NCBI GenBank assembly: GCA_021813585.1
Contig: JAKAJV010000076.1
Location: 1 to 41,224 of the forward strand
Reading direction: 5' to 3'
Length of the DNA: 41,224 bases
Origin: Bacteroidota bacterium
GTDB taxonomy: Bacteria > Bacteroidota > Ignavibacteria > Ignavibacteriales > Ignavibacteriaceae
Shown here in pieces: positions 1 to 9,308 of this stretch. Positions within the stretch are counted from its first letter, which is position 1. The number at the start of each line of letters is the position of its first letter. The notes under the pieces were generated by a model. That model had not been told where the DNA came from. It worked only from the letters and a program-made list of their open reading frames with translations, and did no database searches. The translations under genes were made by a program, and so were the position numbers.

Positions 1-97
1 AAAGTGGGAATCCATTTTTTATCATATTTTCGCATCTTGGATACCCGCTTTCGCGGGTATGACACTCAAGCTTTATAATTTTGCGTAACATGAGTTA
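1..97 (-). repeat. Dispersed TIR/REP-like element, copy cut by window start
   Basis: The reverse complement of these bases matches 39416-39512 at 95 of 97 positions by eye. The outer terminal repeat lies at 82-97 and one complete 25-bp palindromic unit at 39-63; the second palindrome is cut by the window edge at 1-13. The outermost bases of the element (95-97) form the TAA stop of the aminotransferase gene on the minus strand, so insertion may have set that gene's end. A window beginning inside a repeat also suggests a contig edge, which I cannot verify. Confidence 0.85.
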
Positions 98-1255
98 TTT
101 TTTAAATTTCCTTGTTATGCTGTTCAGGCCTTCCGTAACTCTATCAATCTGGCTGTCGCTAATGCCAGGCCAAATCGGCAGCGTAATTATCCTGGGATAA
201 ATATACTCGGAAACCGGGTAATTTTTAATATCGAGATTATAAGTTTCCCTGTAATAAGGATGACGGTATAGGGGAATAAAATGCACGCTCGTTCCAATAC
301 CCATGTTCTTTAATTCGTCAATCACCTGCGACCGGGTAATTTTCAATCCTTCAATATCCAGAAGGATTGGATACAGATGATAAGAAGGTTCAACATCGTC
401 CTTATACTTATACAATTTTAAAAGCCCGTTGTCTGCCAAAAGCGAGTTGTACTTATTAAAAATATTTTTCCGTGCACTCTGCATAATTTCCAGCTTCTTA
501 AGCTGCGCCAAACCAAGCGAGGCCTGTATATCCGTAAAGTTATATTTGAACCCGGGAGCTACAACCTCATAATACCAGGAGCCTTCAGAGGTGTAACGTT
601 TCCACGCATCGCTGTTAATTCCGTGCAGCCGCATAATCGAGCACCGGCTTGCAATTTCCTCATCGTCGGTACTTATCATTCCGCCTTCGCCTGTTGCCAG
701 AGTTTTTGTAACATAAAAGCTGAAGCAGGTTGCATCTCCAATCGTACCGATCATTCTTCCTTTATATTTTGCCGGCAGAGAATGGGCAGCGTCTTCAATT
801 ATTTTAAAATTATTCAGCCGCGCCAGCTTTAATATCTCATCCATATCGCAGGGATTGCCGCCGTAATGGACAGGGATAACTGCCCTTGTTTTATTTGTAA
901 TATGCTTTTCAATTTCTTCCGGATCGATATTAAATGAGTCCTCCTGTACATCAACAATAACCGGCTTAGCCTTAAAGTAACAAACTATTTCGGCGGTGGC
1001 GGTAAACGTAATAGAAGGAACGATCACCTCGTCTCCGGTCTGAAGTCCTATTGCTTCCAGTGCCAGATGGGCAGCCGCCGTCCAGGATGAAACAGCAAGA
1101 GAGAATTTGGAGCCGATAAAGGAATTAAATTCATTTTCGAATTTCAAAGTCTTCGGCCCGGTTGTCCACCAGCCGGATTTAATTGTATCAACGACTTCGT
1201 TAATTTCATCGTCGGTTACAAGCGGCTTATGAAAGGGTATATAATCGTTTTTCAT
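95..1255 (-). CDS. DegT/DnrJ/EryC1/StrS-family PLP aminotransferase
   Basis: This 386-residue protein has the usual length of sugar aminotransferases that transfer an amino group to a 4-keto or 3-keto nucleotide sugar. The motif EDAAHS is at residues 154-159, and the PLP lysine is K184 within SFYVTKTLATGEGG. It would act in the cytoplasm to make an amino sugar for the adjacent polysaccharide locus; the substrate cannot be told from sequence. It is the last gene in its direction, 32 nt after a methyltransferase. Its TAA stop is formed by the outer end of the dispersed repeat at 1-97. The C-terminus still looks full length for the family. Family assignment is sure, exact sugar unknown. Confidence 0.93.
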   Translation of the reverse strand: MKNDYIPFHKPLVTDDEINEVVDTIKSGWWTTGPKTLKFENEFNSFIGSKFSLAVSSWTAAAHLALEAIGLQTGDEVIVPSITFTATAEIVCYFKAKPVIVDVQEDSFNIDPEEIEKHITNKTRAVIPVHYGGNPCDMDEILKLARLNNFKIIEDAAHSLPAKYKGRMIGTIGDATCFSFYVTKTLATGEGGMISTDDEEIASRCSIMRLHGINSDAWKRYTSEGSWYYEVVAPGFKYNFTDIQASLGLAQLKKLEIMQSARKNIFNKYNSLLADNGLLKLYKYKDDVEPSYHLYPILLDIEGLKITRSQVIDELKNMGIGTSVHFIPLYRHPYYRETYNLDIKNYPVSEYIYPRIITLPIWPGISDSQIDRVTEGLNSITRKFKK

Positions 1256-1287
1256 TTTTAAGTTTTAAATTCCATTCCATAGATGAC

Positions 1288-2016
1288 TTAAATAGCTTTT
1301 TTAACCCAGCATAAAACGTGAGTTCTCAGCAGCGGGAATAAGTTTAACAAATTATAGAAATTAGGATTAAGCCTGGATACCGGTCTAGCAATGGGAGGAG
1401 CCAGAGTAATCTTCCATATTTTAATTTCCTTTGAAGGGAAATAACTCTTCAATTGCCTTACCGGGACTCCTTTTACATCTTCATTCTGCGGATTATCGTA
1501 GATGAAATCGTACCAGAGAATGCCGCCCCCCGGTTTTGCAAGTCTCCACATTTTGTCTGCTAACTTTATTCTCAATTCAATTCCCAATATCGAGCTAAAA
1601 ACCATCGATTGAAAAACAACATCAAAATTATTTTCAGGCAAATTTAATGCCGCTGCATCGCACTCTATAATTTTTATCCCGGATGGAAGCCTGCTTCCGG
1701 AAGTCTCTACCCTTTCATGTATAATATCATTGCCGGTCAGGTTTTTCGGATCGAATCCGAGCCGTATAAAATCCAGCAAATTATCACCGTATCCGCTGCC
1801 TATTTCCAGCAGCTTCAATTTATCAACTCCGGAAGATAAACCCGAATACTTAAGCCATCTTACCAAGGCTCTCTCTTTTTCCTGACGGCTTTTATAAACA
1901 TCGGGATTCAACATGCCGTACCTGGAAAAGTTTTTCCCGTCTCTTCTTTTATACTGCTCCTTTATCCGTTTTATTTCATCAAGATCGAAATCGGGATTTT
2001 GATGCTCTTCATTCAT
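1288..2016 (-). CDS. Class I SAM-dependent methyltransferase
   Basis: The 242-residue protein carries the SAM-binding motif I LLEIGSGYGDNL at residues 69-80, an acidic strand-2 end (GNDI) shortly after, and a motif-IV-like NNFDVVFQS near residue 128. No membrane segment is evident. Its start overlaps the end of the upstream glycosyltransferase by 4 nt (ATGA), so the two are probably translationally coupled. In this context it probably methylates a sugar or lipid-linked glycan intermediate; that is inferred from neighbours only. Confidence 0.88.
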   Translation of the reverse strand: MNEEHQNPDFDLDEIKRIKEQYKRRDGKNFSRYGMLNPDVYKSRQEKERALVRWLKYSGLSSGVDKLKLLEIGSGYGDNLLDFIRLGFDPKNLTGNDIIHERVETSGSRLPSGIKIIECDAAALNLPENNFDVVFQSMVFSSILGIELRIKLADKMWRLAKPGGGILWYDFIYDNPQNEDVKGVPVRQLKSYFPSKEIKIWKITLAPPIARPVSRLNPNFYNLLNLFPLLRTHVLCWVKKAI

Positions 2017-2993
2017 ATCTTATCTTTTTTAAGTAAAGAGAAAGAACCGGATTTATTCAATCTAAAAAGACCTGCCAAAAATCCAGCACCGTAAGCTGTG
2101 TGGATTATAGGATATACAATAACCGAAAATAACCTAGCTAAAAAATTTCCCTTAGTAAAAAGCGAGATTATTATATCTATAAATAAGTAAAAAATCAAAG
2201 GCAGAAGCCATAAAAAATTTAAATACACAAGTGGAAGAGATAATAAGTACAAAACGAAAAGAGACGGGATAAGATGCCTCAGCTTAGCTTCCGACTTTAT
2301 TTTTTTCAGCACCAGGGGCTTATAAATGCCGTACTGGAAATATTGTTTGAACAAGCTTCCGGCAGAACTGCGCGGGTAATACCACAGCTTTATTTCCGGG
2401 TTAAGGAAAATTTTCTTGCCCAGGCTTTTTGCCCTGTAATTAAATTCATCGTCCTGGTTTCTAATAAGTCTTTCGTCGAAAAATCCGGTTTGGCTAAAGA
2501 GCTCTTTTTTCCATGCGCCGTAAGGAACACTGTCAACATAACCCTTAAAATCCGGGTTATGTGCTTTACTATCTCCGATGCCAAACGGATTAGAGATAGC
2601 TTTAGCCACTGCTTCCTGGAAATTTGTCTTGCTCTTTGTTAAATAGGGACCGCCAACAATATCCGCGCCGGTCTCCTTGAATGTCTGCAAAATCTTTTCG
2701 AAATAATCCGGTGAATAATCCGAATGAGCATCAAGCCTGATGATTACATCTCCGCTACAATGCTTAATGCCTAAGTTCAACGCGAACGGCACATATCTTT
2801 GGGGATTTTCCAACAGCCTAATATTTTGATACTTCTTCGACCACTCTTTAACTATCGCTGCAGTCCGGTCTTTGGATGAGCCGTCAATAATAATTAATTC
2901 CTTATCCTCGGGTTTAGCATTAACAAAAAACTCTAGCAGGTTCCCTATGTGCTCTTCTTCGTTATACGCGGGGCAGACAACGCTAATCAGCAT
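2013..2993 (-). CDS. ExoA-like family 2 glycosyltransferase with C-terminal membrane segments
   Basis: The 326-residue protein begins with the GT-A fold signature VVCPAYNEEEHIG (5-17). The DxD-like site is in RLDAHSDY (87-94) and NQDDEFNYR (179-187) resembles the acceptor/catalytic region. These, with the GGP and NPFGIGDSK segments, match the succinoglycan ExoA-type subgroup of GT2. About residues 241-310 are hydrophobic and probably anchor the enzyme in the inner membrane, where it would add a sugar to an undecaprenyl-linked intermediate. It lies 27 nt downstream of a GT4 gene and overlaps the following methyltransferase by 4 nt. The donor sugar is not predictable. Confidence 0.9.
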   Translation of the reverse strand: MLISVVCPAYNEEEHIGNLLEFFVNAKPEDKELIIIDGSSKDRTAAIVKEWSKKYQNIRLLENPQRYVPFALNLGIKHCSGDVIIRLDAHSDYSPDYFEKILQTFKETGADIVGGPYLTKSKTNFQEAVAKAISNPFGIGDSKAHNPDFKGYVDSVPYGAWKKELFSQTGFFDERLIRNQDDEFNYRAKSLGKKIFLNPEIKLWYYPRSSAGSLFKQYFQYGIYKPLVLKKIKSEAKLRHLIPSLFVLYLLSLPLVYLNFLWLLPLIFYLFIDIIISLFTKGNFLARLFSVIVYPIIHTAYGAGFLAGLFRLNKSGSFSLLKKDKI

Positions 2994-3020
2994 AATGTCC
3001 TTCGATAGAGTTAGTAAACA

Positions 3021-4133
3021 TTATTCCAAAACCTCTTTATAAATTTTCATCATTTGATCAACGTTATCGGATAAATTATAGAACTCGGCTGCCCTCATTC
3101 TGCCGTTCTTCCCCATAGCTGCTCTAAGGCTTTTATCCAGCAGAAGCCGCTCAATTGCACCAGCAGCCTGCCGGGCATTTTTTTTATCAACGACAAAGCC
3201 GGTCTCGTTATCCGCAACAATTTCCGGCAGTCCGCCTGCATTCGAAACGACGACAGGCTTACCGCAGGCCGATGCCTCAAGTACGGCAACCCCGAAGCTT
3301 TCGCTGTCCTCCACAGATAACGAGACAAAAATATCGATCATGTTCTGATACCTTGGGACGTCATTATGGTTTATAAACCCGGTAAATTTTGTATCGTTAA
3401 GAATACCTAAACCGGCCGCTAGGTTTTTCAACTCATCTCTTTGAGTGCCCTGGCCGGAAATTAAAAGCTTTAGCGGAAGCTCCGGGTGCTTATCCTTTAA
3501 AATTTTAAAAGCTTGCAGAAGATATTCAATCCCGTACTTTTTTTCCAACGTCTTTATTGTGCCGATTACAATATCATCCTTCCCGAATATACTATCAACC
3601 TGCTGCGGGAAAAATTTTTCCAGATCTATTCCGAACGGCGTTACGAAAATCTTTTTCCCGGAATACTTACCTACTTCCGCACTCATTACTCTGCTGGTGG
3701 AAAGGACTCTATCGGCTTTGGAGAGAATATACTTAAAAACTTTTTTATGAACTAACGACCTGCCCGGGAAGTTATAAACATCGGAGCCCCAAACCGAAAT
3801 TAAATAAGGATGGAAATTTGCCAATGCGCCGAGCAGCCCGTAGCTGGTGGCGTAATGCGCGTGAAGGATATCCGGTTTAAAGTCCTTTATAATTTTTTTT
3901 AGCCGGGGAAATTCCTTTAGATAAACCAGCTTTGAAAGGCTGCCGTCCTGCTTCTGGAACAGTTCAGGCTTAAATCCGGACCCGATAATTCTGAGATTAT
4001 CAAGCTCCAGATAGTCCGGTTTGCTGTATTCCTTTAATCCGAAAACAGTAATATCCAGGCCTTTACCGGACAATGAATTCACCCACTTTATTGTATGAGA
4101 GGCAGAAGGATCTGCTAAAAATAATACTTTCAT
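3021..4133 (-). CDS. GT4-family (group 1) glycosyltransferase
   Basis: The protein has 370 residues with a two-Rossmann GT-B layout. The N-terminal domain has KVLFLADPSASHT and HAHYATSYG; the C-terminal nucleotide-sugar domain has the EX7E pair E278 and E286 in ESFGVAVLEASACGKP followed by GGLPEIV. It is probably a cytoplasmic or peripheral retaining transferase building the polysaccharide repeat unit. It appears to be the first gene of the minus-strand group reading toward the window start, transcribed divergently from the methyltransferase at 4302. The sugar and linkage are unknown. Confidence 0.92.
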   Translation of the reverse strand: MKVLFLADPSASHTIKWVNSLSGKGLDITVFGLKEYSKPDYLELDNLRIIGSGFKPELFQKQDGSLSKLVYLKEFPRLKKIIKDFKPDILHAHYATSYGLLGALANFHPYLISVWGSDVYNFPGRSLVHKKVFKYILSKADRVLSTSRVMSAEVGKYSGKKIFVTPFGIDLEKFFPQQVDSIFGKDDIVIGTIKTLEKKYGIEYLLQAFKILKDKHPELPLKLLISGQGTQRDELKNLAAGLGILNDTKFTGFINHNDVPRYQNMIDIFVSLSVEDSESFGVAVLEASACGKPVVVSNAGGLPEIVADNETGFVVDKKNARQAAGAIERLLLDKSLRAAMGKNGRMRAAEFYNLSDNVDQMMKIYKEVLE

Positions 4134-4301
4134 AGCTGCGAATTTAAGATATTCTTTTTGTCTATAAAAATTAAAATTCTTTTAAGAGCAAAAAGAATTT
4201 GAATAAGCCGGAATTATTATAATGATTTGTATTTTTGTCTTCCTATGTTAAATTTATTTCCGGGTTTTAAATTAAAATCAAATACAAGAAATTTTAATCT
4301 T

Positions 4302-5216
4302 ATGTATGAGCAGCTGAAGGATAATAACATATCTTGTCCGGTTTGCAACTCGAAAGCTTTTAAGAAGACCGGGAAGCCGGAAATTGAGGATAAGTCTTTA
4401 GGCTTCATAAGGCATAATTATTTTGTAGCCGAATGTTCCGCGTGCAATTACTATTTTGTTTATCCACCGATTGATTTTTCGATTCAGGAATGGAATAAGC
4501 TTTACGGCGATTCCTACTTCCCGCAAATGACCGCCTGGCATAAGAAACAGCGAGTAGTTGACGCTAAAAAAAGGCTGGACTGGATAAAATCGAACTGCAA
4601 CTTCGAGATAAAAAATTTCTTAGACGTCGGCTGCGGCGAAGGACTTGCCCTTGTTGAAGCGGACAGCAGAGGCTGGAGCGCAGAAGGAATTGATATTACC
4701 GACAACAGAATTGAACCCGCAAAAAAAGACGGAATAAAATTTATTAACGCAGATCTTATCAGTTCACGGTTCCCCGGCGAATATTTCGACTGCGCTTATA
4801 TGGATTCAGTGCTTGAGCACCTTACCGATCCCGTAGCATATCTTATTGAGCTGAACAGGATTCTAAAAAGAAACGGCGTTGTTTATATAGGCGTTCCCAA
4901 CGAGGATTCTTTATTCAATATAGTAAAAAGGATTTTATACAACCTAACAGGCAAAAAAAATATATCTTCAAAGATTAAGCCTTTCATGCTTCCTTACCAC
5001 GTAGGCGGCTTTAACAAAAAATCAATTATTAAAATCGCGCAGGTAACAAACTTCGAAGTTGCAGCGACACATAACTTTGCCTCCAGGTTCGAATTTAGAA
5101 AATATAAACCGTCTGCAAAAGGATTCTGGCTGCACCTGTTTCTTCTGCCGGTAGACCTGCTTGCAATAATCCTTAGGCGGGAAGCTTACTACGAAGCGCT
5201 GTTAAAAAAACAATAA
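4302..5216 (+). CDS. SAM-dependent methyltransferase with N-terminal zinc ribbon
   Basis: I start this 304-residue protein at the ATG at 4302, because the open frame upstream to 4227 encodes no recognisable domain. Residues 12-48 form a zinc ribbon with paired cysteines C12/C15 and C45/C48 (SCPVCNS and CSACNYYF), the layout seen in methyltransferases of the Methyltransf_23 type. Motif I is FLDVGCGEG at 106-114 and VLEHLTDP marks motif IV. A hydrophobic stretch near the C-terminus could touch the membrane. It is the only plus-strand gene inside the polysaccharide locus, ends 4 nt before the convergent polymerase gene, and probably acts on a glycan or lipid carrier intermediate. Confidence 0.88.
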   Translation: MYEQLKDNNISCPVCNSKAFKKTGKPEIEDKSLGFIRHNYFVAECSACNYYFVYPPIDFSIQEWNKLYGDSYFPQMTAWHKKQRVVDAKKRLDWIKSNCNFEIKNFLDVGCGEGLALVEADSRGWSAEGIDITDNRIEPAKKDGIKFINADLISSRFPGEYFDCAYMDSVLEHLTDPVAYLIELNRILKRNGVVYIGVPNEDSLFNIVKRILYNLTGKKNISSKIKPFMLPYHVGGFNKKSIIKIAQVTNFEVAATHNFASRFEFRKYKPSAKGFWLHLFLLPVDLLAIILRREAYYEALLKKQ

Positions 5217-5220
5217 GCCG

Positions 5221-6612
5221 TCACGCCAGTCCCTTAGTGCTGCCTGTGCTTAGCCTTGAGTATATGAAAATTAAAATTATGTAGGCCAGCCAGAAAGGGA
5301 GATCCCTGGTTATGAATCCGTAAGTTAAATACCCCGTAATTTCAAAGAAGGATCTGATTAGTACGCCTATCCCTATGCTAGTTACAGCAACGCTAATGAT
5401 AAAAACATTTTTTGAAACAGGCCTGGACAGCTTAAGTGTTCTAACAGCGAGATAGAAAAATAAAATCCAGAAATAGACCGCTGATATAAATCCCAGTATG
5501 CCGTTTTCGGCTGTAAAGAAGATGAAGAAGTTATGCGGATGCGGCTTTCCGACAATCCATGCGCCGGAGCTGTAATATCTGGTTACAGCGGAAGGCATGT
5601 AAGTAAAGAAATATTTTTGGAACATATCTGGGCCCACGCCGAAGATAGGATATGCTTTTATAATGTCGATGCCTGTACTCCAGAAGTAATCGCGGTTGCT
5701 TATCCTGTTTAGTCTTAAGAACAACGATATAAAATCCTGGACAGGCGGAATGAACAACAAAATTAGAAAAACAGCCAATGCCGAAAAAAATATTTTGAAG
5801 AACAACGGCCGGTTTAAGGTAAAGATTATGAATATGCCGCTTAAGGTTATTGACAGCATGCTTGCCCGCGAGTCTGCGAGCAAAAGAATAATTAAATTTA
5901 TTAAAAGGAAGATGATGAGCAGGGCTTTCATCTTAAATGGCTTAAATGAATCGAAGAAGAAGAGTGAAATTAAAAACGGCACGGAGACTACGAGCAATAG
6001 TCCGGCATAATTCGGGTTCTCATAAAAGCCTGCAAACCTTGCAAGATTTCCCTGCAGCATTAAGAACGAGAATCCCGAGCCGGCCAAAGAAACTAATATG
6101 CTTCCGCCTAAAACAGCCACCGATATGAATAGTGCCGCTATGTAAATGTAAATTGTTTTTTTATTTTCGATGAATGAATAGAAGATATAGCAGATGCCGA
6201 AGAAGACTGCCATGCGTAGAATTGAAACCGCACCGGAAAGATTATCTATTGAAAAGACAGAAGAAATAAACAAAGTGAAAAATAAAAAAGCCAGGAATCG
6301 GATTATTTCAGCCGGTACTTTGGGGTAATCTTTTGTTATGAATCCGTAATTTTGTAAAAAAAGTACTATCAGAGCTCCTAGCGCTATAATATTAATTACG
6401 CTCCGTATCTTTTCTGCTTCGTCGCCGGTTACCACAAGGTATGCAAGTATTATTGAAATTAAAATAAAATAACGCTTGTAACGGTACAATAAGAAAACAA
6501 GGATAAGCGCTGCAACAGCAATCCATGAATACGGTAAAATTAAAACGATAAAAGACACAAGCGCCAGTGCGCTTAACAATGCAGTCCTGTTATTTAGAAA
6601 GCCCGATTCCAT
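5221..6612 (-). CDS. O-antigen ligase/polymerase-type membrane protein (Wzy/WaaL-like)
   Basis: The 463-residue protein is hydrophobic over most of its length, with roughly ten to twelve membrane segments. A long periplasmic loop in the second half carries the PF04932 signature: FGVGPDMFQ, then KPHPHNFFIFFTAENGILGF; the His in HPHN is characteristic of this family. YENPNYAG before the loop is also typical. Such proteins polymerise undecaprenyl-linked repeat units (Wzy) or transfer glycan to a lipid or protein acceptor (ligase). Because export, chain-length and flippase genes are present nearby, a polymerase role is the simpler reading. It starts 9 nt after the GT9 gene. Confidence 0.88.
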   Translation of the reverse strand: MESGFLNNRTALLSALALVSFIVLILPYSWIAVAALILVFLLYRYKRYFILISIILAYLVVTGDEAEKIRSVINIIALGALIVLFLQNYGFITKDYPKVPAEIIRFLAFLFFTLFISSVFSIDNLSGAVSILRMAVFFGICYIFYSFIENKKTIYIYIAALFISVAVLGGSILVSLAGSGFSFLMLQGNLARFAGFYENPNYAGLLLVVSVPFLISLFFFDSFKPFKMKALLIIFLLINLIILLLADSRASMLSITLSGIFIIFTLNRPLFFKIFFSALAVFLILLFIPPVQDFISLFLRLNRISNRDYFWSTGIDIIKAYPIFGVGPDMFQKYFFTYMPSAVTRYYSSGAWIVGKPHPHNFFIFFTAENGILGFISAVYFWILFFYLAVRTLKLSRPVSKNVFIISVAVTSIGIGVLIRSFFEITGYLTYGFITRDLPFWLAYIILIFIYSRLSTGSTKGLA

Positions 6613-6621
6613 ATGAAAAAT

Positions 6622-7773
6622 TTACTTTGATATTTTTTTTGTCAATCCTAACGAGGTAACAAAGCGTTCAACACTGCCAAGGACTTCATCAAAACTTAAT
6701 TGGTTCATGCATTCAAAAGAAGGACAGCCGTTTCGTCCGGCGTTGGTAAAACAAAATTTTTCTCCCGGCTTAGGCGAGCATGTTATTTCCTTCCTAACAT
6801 AACGGTGATTCTTTCCCAACGGAATATGCATCGACGGGTCCGTCGGTCCAAAGATGGTAAAAGTAGGCTTGCCCAGCAATGCTGCAATGTGTAAAGGTCC
6901 TGAATCGTTTGAAATAAACAATGATGATTTTTTTATTTCGCATATCAATTCTTCAACTGTTGTTGTTAGAGTATATTTCAGGTTATTCTTTATCAATTCA
7001 CCGGAAACTTCCTGTGAAATTGTACCTGACGGAGCGATAATCCGGCAGTCGTATTCTTCATTCAATTCGGCAGCAAGTCTAATATATTTATCAAGGTTCC
7101 ATTCCTTAGCGCGCCAGCCCGCAAACGGATGAATTAGGATAATACATAGGCTGCTTAACTCCGGCTCCGGCTCTTCATCTGGCTCCGCTTCCGGATAAGC
7201 TAAAAAATTTCTTACCACTTCAAGATACCCTTCGGTAAGATGAGAATATTTTTTTGCCGGAATAAATTTTGTGTACAGCGGATAAAAATAATCTTCGTTC
7301 GAACCGATTATTTTCTTTGCCCTCGTAAACAATAGCATAGCCGCCGAAGTTATTACTCCGGTCAGATCGATTACCACACCAGCATCTAAACCGGCAACTG
7401 TTTTTATCAAACTTTTCTTAGGCAGTCTGTCGTTAAAATAGAATGCATCGTGGCCTGCGGTTATTATGTCCAGGTCTTCGAAAACAATTTTGTAAATCGG
7501 CTTTGTCTCCTCAAAGCAAATTAAAACCATGTTCTCTTTGCAATGTTTCCTTAATGCCTTTATAGCCGGAATGGTAAATACGGCATCACCTAACTTGCGC
7601 ATAACAATAACGGCAACCTTTTCGTTATCTGCCTTCTTCATCAAAAAAATTTTTCTTATTACAAAAACACAAACCGACAGTACAAAAGACACTGCCCCGC
7701 TGAAGAATTTATTTTTTCTCAAGGCTTCCGAGATAAAAACCTTCCGCCGTTTAAATGTTTTTGAATCCGACAT
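6622..7773 (-). CDS. GT9 heptosyltransferase-like glycosyltransferase
   Basis: The 383-residue protein matches the ADP-heptose:LPS heptosyltransferase (GT9) fold. It has VAVIVMRKLGDAVFTIPAI in the N-terminal domain, and ILIHPFAGWRAKEW and SNDSGPLHIAALLGKPT in the C-terminal nucleotide-sugar domain. A hydrophobic helix around residues 27-45 may anchor it to the inner membrane. Late cysteines (CSPKPGEKFC, CPSFEC) resemble those of many GT9 proteins. Its 5' end overlaps the 3' end of the flippase gene by 23 nt. In this locus it may add a heptose or another sugar; the donor is not certain. Confidence 0.9.
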   Translation of the reverse strand: MSDSKTFKRRKVFISEALRKNKFFSGAVSFVLSVCVFVIRKIFLMKKADNEKVAVIVMRKLGDAVFTIPAIKALRKHCKENMVLICFEETKPIYKIVFEDLDIITAGHDAFYFNDRLPKKSLIKTVAGLDAGVVIDLTGVITSAAMLLFTRAKKIIGSNEDYFYPLYTKFIPAKKYSHLTEGYLEVVRNFLAYPEAEPDEEPEPELSSLCIILIHPFAGWRAKEWNLDKYIRLAAELNEEYDCRIIAPSGTISQEVSGELIKNNLKYTLTTTVEELICEIKKSSLFISNDSGPLHIAALLGKPTFTIFGPTDPSMHIPLGKNHRYVRKEITCSPKPGEKFCFTNAGRNGCPSFECMNQLSFDEVLGSVERFVTSLGLTKKISK

Positions 7774-9301
7774 CTTTTAAATTTTTAAACATTACAATTA
7801 ATTGGATTAAAGAATTATTACCGGTTAGATATGAATTTAATAAATAAATTGAAATGAAAATAATTATTTGGAAAATCCTGTCTAATGAGCTGCCGCCGGT
7901 TATTGCAGGGGAGAATATTATAACAGTTATTATGTAGCTTACCAAGGCATTAACCGCGCAAAAGACAAACTCTTTAACGAAGACAGTTTTATCGTTAATC
8001 TTTATCTTTCTAATAACCAGCAGGATGCTGGCGATGAAGAAGAACATGTAGCTCAAAGTTGAACTCAGCGCAAGCCCTTCCTGGCGCAGGGGCAAAACAA
8101 GAATAAAGTTGAGTACTATCTTTAAAAGGCAGCCGGCAACAGTAATCACCAGCAGATGCTTTACCATATCGGTACTGTAGAGCAGCTTGTTAACAACCAC
8201 ATAGGAAGAATAAAATATCAGGCTGAGCGAGTAAATTTTTAATACTTCAAACGTCATCCTCGTATCGCTAATATTAAATGCACCTCTCTCGAAGAGAACT
8301 TTTATTATCAGGTCTCCGTAAAAAATAAATACTACGCTTATCGGGACGAATAGGAACAAATTCATGCTGAAGAAATTATTCATCCTGCTCTCCAGCTCTT
8401 GATGTGAATTTTCACTGAATGACCTGGACAGTTTAGGGAAAAGCGCAGTGGACAGAGCTACTGAAAAAATGGTAATAGGCAATACGAATAAATTCAAAGC
8501 ATAATTTAATGCGGCAATTCCCCCTTTCTCAACTTCATTGTACAGGTAGCGGTCGGCAATAAGATATATCTGGCTGATAGACTCGATAAGCACCGTTAAA
8601 AGGAATGAGGAGTTGATAAAGACGATTACGCTCCTGTCTTTTAATATTTTAACCAAATTAAAGCTTACCGCGCCTTTTGAATAAGCCAGCAGATACAAAA
8701 CCTGCAGCAGGCTGCCCAGCACGTAGCCGGCAGGAATAGTGTAGACTCCCCAGCCGGCGGATAAGAATAATACCAAAAGAATAATTGCTATATTTAAGAG
8801 AAGCTGTGAGTATGCCGGAAATTTGTATTCGTATTCCGATTGAAGATACGCAGACAAGACGGATACCGCTGCATTTAACGGAACGGTTAAAATAAAAATA
8901 CGGAAAACAACTACGGCAGTGGCTACTGAAGATGACGGGCCGTTCTGAAGATACAGATCGACAATGCCGCGAGAGAACAAAAACAAAATTGCAAGCAGCA
9001 TTACTCCGCCCAGAACGAAAAGCCAAAAGGTAGCGCTAACAAAATTTAACGCTTTCTCTTCCGATTCGATTTTTATTTTGTTGTAATTGGGGATGAAATA
9101 ATTCTGCCCGAGGTAAAGGATAACCGTGTTAATAGTAATTGGAAGAACCGCACCCACAAGATAAAGGTCGTACTGAATATTTAATCCGAAAAAATTTGCG
9201 AATATGGCTTCCCTAACCAAGCCAAGCCCTCTTCCTATTAACCCGACGACGGTAATAAGCAGCGATGCGCCGGCAACCGTAGAGGTGAATTTTTTCGTCA
9301 T
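7751..9301 (-). CDS. MurJ/MviN-superfamily lipid-linked oligosaccharide flippase
   Basis: This 516-residue integral membrane protein has about fourteen predicted helices and the MOP-superfamily pattern of MurJ/MviN, including the early GRGLGLVREAIFANFFG segment. MurJ flips lipid II; homologues placed inside polysaccharide loci often serve as Wzx-type flippases. Because it lies between a nucleotide-sugar enzyme and glycosyltransferases, I favour a polysaccharide flippase. Whether the genome has another murJ cannot be seen here. It starts 7 nt after the end of the decarboxylase gene and overlaps the GT9 gene by 23 nt. Confidence 0.88.
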   Translation of the reverse strand: MTKKFTSTVAGASLLITVVGLIGRGLGLVREAIFANFFGLNIQYDLYLVGAVLPITINTVILYLGQNYFIPNYNKIKIESEEKALNFVSATFWLFVLGGVMLLAILFLFSRGIVDLYLQNGPSSSVATAVVVFRIFILTVPLNAAVSVLSAYLQSEYEYKFPAYSQLLLNIAIILLVLFLSAGWGVYTIPAGYVLGSLLQVLYLLAYSKGAVSFNLVKILKDRSVIVFINSSFLLTVLIESISQIYLIADRYLYNEVEKGGIAALNYALNLFVLPITIFSVALSTALFPKLSRSFSENSHQELESRMNNFFSMNLFLFVPISVVFIFYGDLIIKVLFERGAFNISDTRMTFEVLKIYSLSLIFYSSYVVVNKLLYSTDMVKHLLVITVAGCLLKIVLNFILVLPLRQEGLALSSTLSYMFFFIASILLVIRKIKINDKTVFVKEFVFCAVNALVSYIITVIIFSPAITGGSSLDRIFQIIIFISIYLLNSYLTGNNSLIQLIVMFKNLKDVGFKNI

Positions 9302-9308
9302 TATAAAA

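Noticed and set aside
4198-4237. TTTG plus TATTTTTG promoter before the methyltransferase at 4302
   Set aside because: The spacing between the two elements is about 28 bp rather than about 20, so I do not list it as a promoter.
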